Assembly: GCA_963665085.2 (NCBI GenBank)
Contig: CAXXXS010000001.1
Coordinates: 2,232,001 to 2,296,000 of the forward strand
From: G963665085 sp963665085
GTDB taxonomy: Bacteria; Bacteroidota; Bacteroidia; Bacteroidales; JAAAOM01
DNA: 64,000 bases
Direction of reading: 5' to 3'
A program made the position numbers and the translations under genes. The notes beneath the pieces are model-generated. The model searched no databases and was not told where the DNA came from. It was given only the letters and a program-made list of their open reading frames with translations. The number at the start of each line of letters is the position of its first letter. Position 1 is the stretch's first letter. Positions 60,265-64,000 of the stretch are shown piece after piece.

Positions 60265-60720
60265 GTGCCAAAAAGAAAGTGAGAGAATATAAGATGACCT
60301 CCTAAATCCTCCTGAGAGGAGGATTTGAAGAAGGGTGGTTAAATAGTAATACTGTTGCGACGTAAGAGACTATAAAAACCGCAGAGAACGGAGGCAACGC
60401 AGAGAGAAGAGGTGCGAATAGTATCTCTTCTGGCAGCAATCTGATAAGCTGGGTCAATCTGAGCGGAGATGTTTTTTATTTGCTGCTATCCAGCTTTGCC
60501 AGCATATTGTCTGGAACTATGATTTATTTGATTATATGAAAGACTTTGATATTTTTAATTTATAAGCTTTAAAAATTAGTCTTTTGCTTTTGAAGTTGAT
60601 TGGAAAGTGCAACTTCTAATTGATACTTATAAATAGCACAGTTTATTTCAATTAATAATTAAAAAAAATAATGCAGGTTTTTTTTCTCTTCATTGCTCAT
60701 TATAAATTAAACATTAGAGA
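60265..60720. other. gene-free spacer between the IS and permease 4
   Basis: No open frame with gene character. It holds the palindromic repeat copy 3 (60297-60326), a degraded direct CGCAGAG/ACGCAGAG stretch near 60380-60410, and an imperfect inverted pair AAGCTGG (about 60446) and CCAGCTT (about 60490). No tRNA or terminator of high quality was seen. Confidence 0.5.
60297..60326. repeat. dispersed palindromic repeat, copy 3
   Basis: ACCTCCTAAATCCTCCTGAGAGGAGG and ATTT complete it. Reverse complement reads AAATCCTCCTCTCAGGAGGATTTAGGAGGT, sharing the plan of 2627-2659 and 10161-10193. It contains the perfect palindrome ATCCTCCTGAGAGGAGGAT apart from its centre. Confidence 0.65.
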
Positions 60721-63030
60721 TTATTCATACTTTAACGCTTCTACTGGATTTTTATTTGCTGCTTTCCAACTCTGCCAGCTTACTGTAAATAATGCAATAA
60801 TTACCGTAATTAAGCCTCCAAAAATAAAAATCCACCAGCTTAGAACTGTTTTATAGGCGAAGTTTTCGAGCCATTTATTCATGGTGTACCAGGCAACAGG
60901 AGCTGAGATTACGAATGCGATCGCTACCCATTTAATAAAATCGCTGTTTAGCAGGGCTAGAATTTCTCTTGTTTTTGCTCCGTTTACTTTTCGAACACCG
61001 ATTTCTTTTGTACGGGACTGACAGCTTCTCAAAGAGATTACGAACAACCCGATTACAGATAAAAAGATGCTGATAAAAGAGCAAGAACCAATCAGACGGA
61101 TGTAATTTTGATTTTCTTGATGTTTCCATTCGAATCTATCACCGATTGTTTCAATGTTAAGAGGATAATCAGGGATGTTGTTTTTCCATGTTTTATTAAT
61201 TAGATCATTTATTTGTTGCGATTGTCCGGGTTTTGCTTTTATTAAAAGGTTACTCCCCTCTGCACTATATTCTATGAAAGCCGGTTCTATTATTTGTTTT
61301 AAATCTGTAAAATTGAAATCTTTTACAATCCCATTTACTTTATATAAGGAGTTGCCAGGAAGAGTCTTTCCAACCAGGTTTTCTCCAGGAAATAAATTTG
61401 CTAAAGATTTATTAATTAAACAGGTCTTAATCTCTGAGTCTTGTGTTGGATAAAGATTTTCTCCTGTTATAAGTTTTATGTCCAGCGTAGAAATGTAATT
61501 CTCATCTCCACTAAACAATGCTGGAGTATACTCTTTTTCTTTTCCATTATCTTGGTAGTAAAGTAAAGTCTTCCAACATTCTTGCATTGGAGAGGCTTTT
61601 GTAACCGATACCTGTTTAATAAAAGGGGAACAAAGTAATTCTTCTTTTAGGATAGCTGCTTTATTTGCATATTGTTTTGGGAGTTTAATTTCAATTACAT
61701 TTTTATCCAGACCAATTGGTTTATCAGAGATGTATTTTATTTGTTTTAAGATAACTGTGGGGCAAATAATCAGAACAACAGAACTGGCCAACTGAAAAAT
61801 ATTGAATGCGGGAAGCTGTATTCGTTTTGCTGTTTGGCTAAGCTTTGATTTTAAGATGGTTGTGTTAAAAGCAATTTTTACCCGTACTAAAATAAATAAG
61901 AATGTAATAACCAGGAAAAAAGTAATATAACTTAATAAGGTTAAGATTTGTTTTAACTGGAAAAAATAAGTTGAAGTGATATTTGTTCCTGTAAGCTTGT
62001 TAAAAAAGGGGGAAATCCATATCACTAAAAAGAGACTTAAAATAACTGAGATTAAAAAAAGAAAAATATTTTCGAGCATAATAGCCAGGGCAATGTTTAA
62101 TTTTGAGCTCCCGTTGATTCGTTGAATTGTGAATGATTTTGTTTTTTCGAGTAAACTAATATTCAGTAGACCAAAATAATTAAACAAGGCAACAATAAGA
62201 ATTACCAGGCCAATGATGAGAGCTATTGATAAATCTTTTTTATCACGGTTTTTTATAAATGGCCATTGACTTGATGTGTCAAAATATGACGTGTAAAAAG
62301 GTTCTAGGTAGTATTGACCTTGTTCATCAATATTTGGAATCTTTTCCTTGTTCTCACTAAACTGTTGTTCAAGTTTTTCAGCGTCAGTACCGGGGATAAG
62401 TTTAATATAGCAACGTCCATCTCTAAAATTTGAAGAACACACCATATCAAAATTAAGTTGTGTGTTTTCATTAGGTTTTTTGAATACCCCAGAGATTACT
62501 AACTCTTCACTTTTATTGTTGTTTGCCAGTGTGATTGTTTTTCCAACAGGATCAGAATCGCCAAAATATTTTTTTGCCAGTTTATCAGATATAACCAGCA
62601 TATTTTCTGCCTCTAATGCTGTTTTTTTATTATTTGTAAGAAGATTGAAATCGAAGAATTGAAAGAAATTTTTTGAAGCACAAATTATAGATGGATTATC
62701 AAAGTATTGTTTTCTATTTGCTGTTATTTTGATTGCAGAATACTCATTTATCCTGCAAAAGTCTTCAACCTGAGAAAAGTTTTCATTTATGTACTCAGCT
62801 GAACCTTGTAAACAATAGTAGATTTTTCTTGCTTCAGAAAAAGGATCGTCACATTTTAACGCATAAATCTGTTCGCAATCTTTTTGAAACTTATCCGTAT
62901 TTAACTCCTTGGTTAAAAAAATAGAAATAAGGTTAATGCTTGCAATTCCAACAGTTAGACTCACAATTACTACTGCATTGTTAAGTTTGAGTTTAAAGAG
63001 TCTTCTGAAAATGAGTTTTATTTTCATCAT
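60721..63030 (-). CDS. MacB/FtsX-type ABC transporter permease 4
   Basis: A 769-residue permease starting MMKIKLIFRRLFKLKLNN. It is a close paralogue of permease 2 (51950-54262): same order of domains and near-identical stretches, for example QNYIRLIGSCSFISIF and SRTKEIGVRKVNGAKTREIL. It carries the N-terminal helix, MacB_PCD periplasmic domain, three middle helices, second periplasmic domain and a final KEIGVRKVNGAK block, ending NPVEALKYE. The upstream region (63031-63146) lacks the sigma-54 promoter and boxes found at permeases 2 and 3, so its expression is likely to differ. It was separated from the rest of the island by the IS. Confidence 0.88.
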   Translation of the reverse strand: MMKIKLIFRRLFKLKLNNAVVIVSLTVGIASINLISIFLTKELNTDKFQKDCEQIYALKCDDPFSEARKIYYCLQGSAEYINENFSQVEDFCRINEYSAIKITANRKQYFDNPSIICASKNFFQFFDFNLLTNNKKTALEAENMLVISDKLAKKYFGDSDPVGKTITLANNNKSEELVISGVFKKPNENTQLNFDMVCSSNFRDGRCYIKLIPGTDAEKLEQQFSENKEKIPNIDEQGQYYLEPFYTSYFDTSSQWPFIKNRDKKDLSIALIIGLVILIVALFNYFGLLNISLLEKTKSFTIQRINGSSKLNIALAIMLENIFLFLISVILSLFLVIWISPFFNKLTGTNITSTYFFQLKQILTLLSYITFFLVITFLFILVRVKIAFNTTILKSKLSQTAKRIQLPAFNIFQLASSVVLIICPTVILKQIKYISDKPIGLDKNVIEIKLPKQYANKAAILKEELLCSPFIKQVSVTKASPMQECWKTLLYYQDNGKEKEYTPALFSGDENYISTLDIKLITGENLYPTQDSEIKTCLINKSLANLFPGENLVGKTLPGNSLYKVNGIVKDFNFTDLKQIIEPAFIEYSAEGSNLLIKAKPGQSQQINDLINKTWKNNIPDYPLNIETIGDRFEWKHQENQNYIRLIGSCSFISIFLSVIGLFVISLRSCQSRTKEIGVRKVNGAKTREILALLNSDFIKWVAIAFVISAPVAWYTMNKWLENFAYKTVLSWWIFIFGGLITVIIALFTVSWQSWKAANKNPVEALKYE

Positions 63031-63146
63031 AAATTCTATAAGTGGTGTATCCTATTGAAGCACTAATTATAACTGTTTGTATTGACCTGATATTTTCGGT
63101 TTATACACCATGTACAGCCAAGATTTTTTGCAAAAGTTCGTAAAGA

Positions 63147-63821
63147 TTATATTATTATTTGTTGAATATAGAGAAAAAATGAAACACTATATGGAACAGT
63201 AATATTATCGGAGCCATTAGGACTTATAATTTCCACAAGTGTAGTAATAAAGGCTATAAAAAGAGATAATAAAAATAATTTATTGCCATTATAAAGGAAT
63301 AAATGCAAGCTAATTATTGAAATTAGAAAAGCTGAGATTGAAAAAACGATTGATCCTAGAAGTGTCTTTTCAAACTTATGGTTAAATAGGATCACATTTT
63401 TGGTTTTGGCTTTATAAATCCTACCAAATATACCAGCAAGAGGGTCGCTTATACCTAAAACTAAAATAGGTAAGATAAAAAGTAGGGTATCTTCTCCTGA
63501 AAAAATAAACAGAGAACAGATAGATACAGGTAATAAATAACTCCCCTCTGTTTTACGATCTACCGAATCAATCGATTTAAAAAGCTTTAAATACTTTCCA
63601 GAAAATAAAAGGACGAAGGAAAAAACGCCTAATATTACGACATAAGAATATGATTGGAAAATAACCGGAAAGAATAAACAAACTAAAGTAGATGCGGAAT
63701 GCCCTAATTTTCTGGTATATTCAGAATGGATGTTTAGTTTTTTATGAAGTAATTCACAGATTACAATTAAACTGATAAAGCCTAGAATATAAACAAATGT
63801 AAAAGTTAGTTGAGAATTCAT
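63147..63821 (-). CDS. diacylglycerol/polyprenol-kinase-like membrane protein (SEC59/DGK1/VTE5 type)
   Basis: A membrane protein of 224 residues with about seven helices. It shows the family's conserved spot EYTRKLGHSASTLVCLFFPVI (R-K-x-x-H) and LGISDPLAGIFGRIYKAK (D-P-x-A), both seen in CTP-dependent dolichol/polyprenol/phytol kinases. It starts at ATG 63821, and its first bases overlap the cdsA stop codon in an ATGA, which supports cotranscription with cdsA, a related CTP-using gene. It probably phosphorylates a lipid alcohol in the membrane. The lipid cannot be named. Confidence 0.85.
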   Translation of the reverse strand: MNSQLTFTFVYILGFISLIVICELLHKKLNIHSEYTRKLGHSASTLVCLFFPVIFQSYSYVVILGVFSFVLLFSGKYLKLFKSIDSVDRKTEGSYLLPVSICSLFIFSGEDTLLFILPILVLGISDPLAGIFGRIYKAKTKNVILFNHKFEKTLLGSIVFSISAFLISIISLHLFLYNGNKLFLLSLFIAFITTLVEIISPNGSDNITVPYSVSFFLYIQQIII

Positions 63822-64000
63822 ATTTCAGTGAATAGTTTAATTAAGAACATAAATGAACCAGCAGTAATTAGTGAATCAAACCGGTCTAATACTCCCCCAT
63901 GACCGGGAATTAAGTTGCTAAAGTCTTTTTTGTTATATTTTCGTTTACAGTATGAAGCCAGTATATCACCCAGAAATGCAAAACCAATAAGTCCAACACT
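63818..64000 (-). CDS. cdsA: phosphatidate cytidylyltransferase, 3' part only
   Basis: Sixty codons before a TGA at 63818-63820; the frame stays open to the end of the window. The fragment carries the CdsA C-terminal signature LIGFAFLGDILASYCKRKY, followed by KKDFSNLIPGHGGVLDRFDS (S-x-x-KR-x-x-x-KD-x-x-x-x-PGHGG-x-x-DR-D), then the last helix. This enzyme makes CDP-diacylglycerol for phospholipid synthesis at the inner membrane. The N-terminus is outside the window. Its stop overlaps the start of the next gene in ATGA. Confidence 0.95.
   Translation of the reverse strand, partial: SVGLIGFAFLGDILASYCKRKYNKKDFSNLIPGHGGVLDRFDSLITAGSFMFLIKLFTEI

Noticed and set aside
63043..63110. TGGTGTAT/ATACACCA inverted repeat upstream of permease 4
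   Set aside because: Eight-base arms 52 bases apart are weak, and they do not match the twin boxes of the other permeases.
1..64000. tRNA, rRNA, CRISPR array, prophage or plasmid origin
   Set aside because: I looked for arrays of spaced repeats, cloverleaf patterns and phage gene blocks on both strands and saw none; all long gaps are described above.

Overview
The window is AT-rich chromosomal DNA of a member of the Bacteroidota, probably a Marinilabiliales/Bacteroidales-type anaerobe or facultative anaerobe (order inferred only). Evidence: a type IX secretion cluster (porV, porU, a porP/sprF homologue, gldJ), the futalosine hydrolase of the alternative menaquinone route, MacB/FtsX-type permease families with a shared KEIG(I/V)RKVNGAK motif, a LytS/LytTR pair, HU-like proteins of the HIG and CCDC81 types, and promoter candidates of the TAnnTTTG type. 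Nearly all is core genome. The window opens inside a DUF2867-like gene and closes inside cdsA. No tRNA, rRNA, CRISPR array or prophage was seen.

Layout. 0-7.4 kb: small membrane protein, LytS/LytTR two-component pair, a Nudix/winged-helix regulator divergent from a sugar isomerase-like lipoprotein plus Tat-exported Gfo/Idh/MocA oxidoreductase pair, a frameshifted small gene and a GNAT acetyltransferase. 7.4-14.2 kb: a seven-repeat beta-propeller-like lipoprotein, a membrane lipoprotein, a DJ-1/PfpI protein, S-adenosylmethionine decarboxylase, rhomboid protease, K+ channel with RCK domain, and hisS. 14.2-22.4 kb: a cupin (WbuC) with three exported proteins of unknown function (two are tandem paralogues), two convergent hybrid histidine kinases (one with a degenerate ATP-binding domain) and an HU/SPOR cell-surface protein. 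22.5-33.4 kb: polyphosphate glucokinase, recR, three transporters (SSS, POT, NhaC), YqgE, a VWA protein, and a sigma-ECF operon. 33.5-43.9 kb: thioredoxin and CoA-binding proteins, ispF, the type IX secretion genes and murF. 44.1-48.3 kb: superoxide dismutase, a stand-alone receiver, hldD, mqnB, queD-like, folE. 48.4-63 kb: an ABC exporter island with one ATPase and four MacB-like permeases, interrupted by an HU protein and an IS1634-family insertion sequence. 63.1-64 kb: polyprenol/diacylglycerol-kinase-like protein and the cdsA 3' end.

The most notable hidden structure is regulatory. Three genes of the ABC island (the ATPase and two permeases) each carry, upstream, a -24/-12 promoter of sigma-54 type, preceded by two 17-bp near-palindromic boxes of form TGTmAAwwwTTTTrCA. 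The boxes are 23 bp apart centre to centre, and the nearer one begins exactly 56 bp from the -24 GG in all three cases. This reads as a sigma-54 regulon with an enhancer-binding activator that is not encoded in the window. Two permeases (the fourth and the first) lack this architecture. A second finding is that the IS1634-family element is flanked by a 39-42 bp direct repeat, far longer than an ordinary target duplication.
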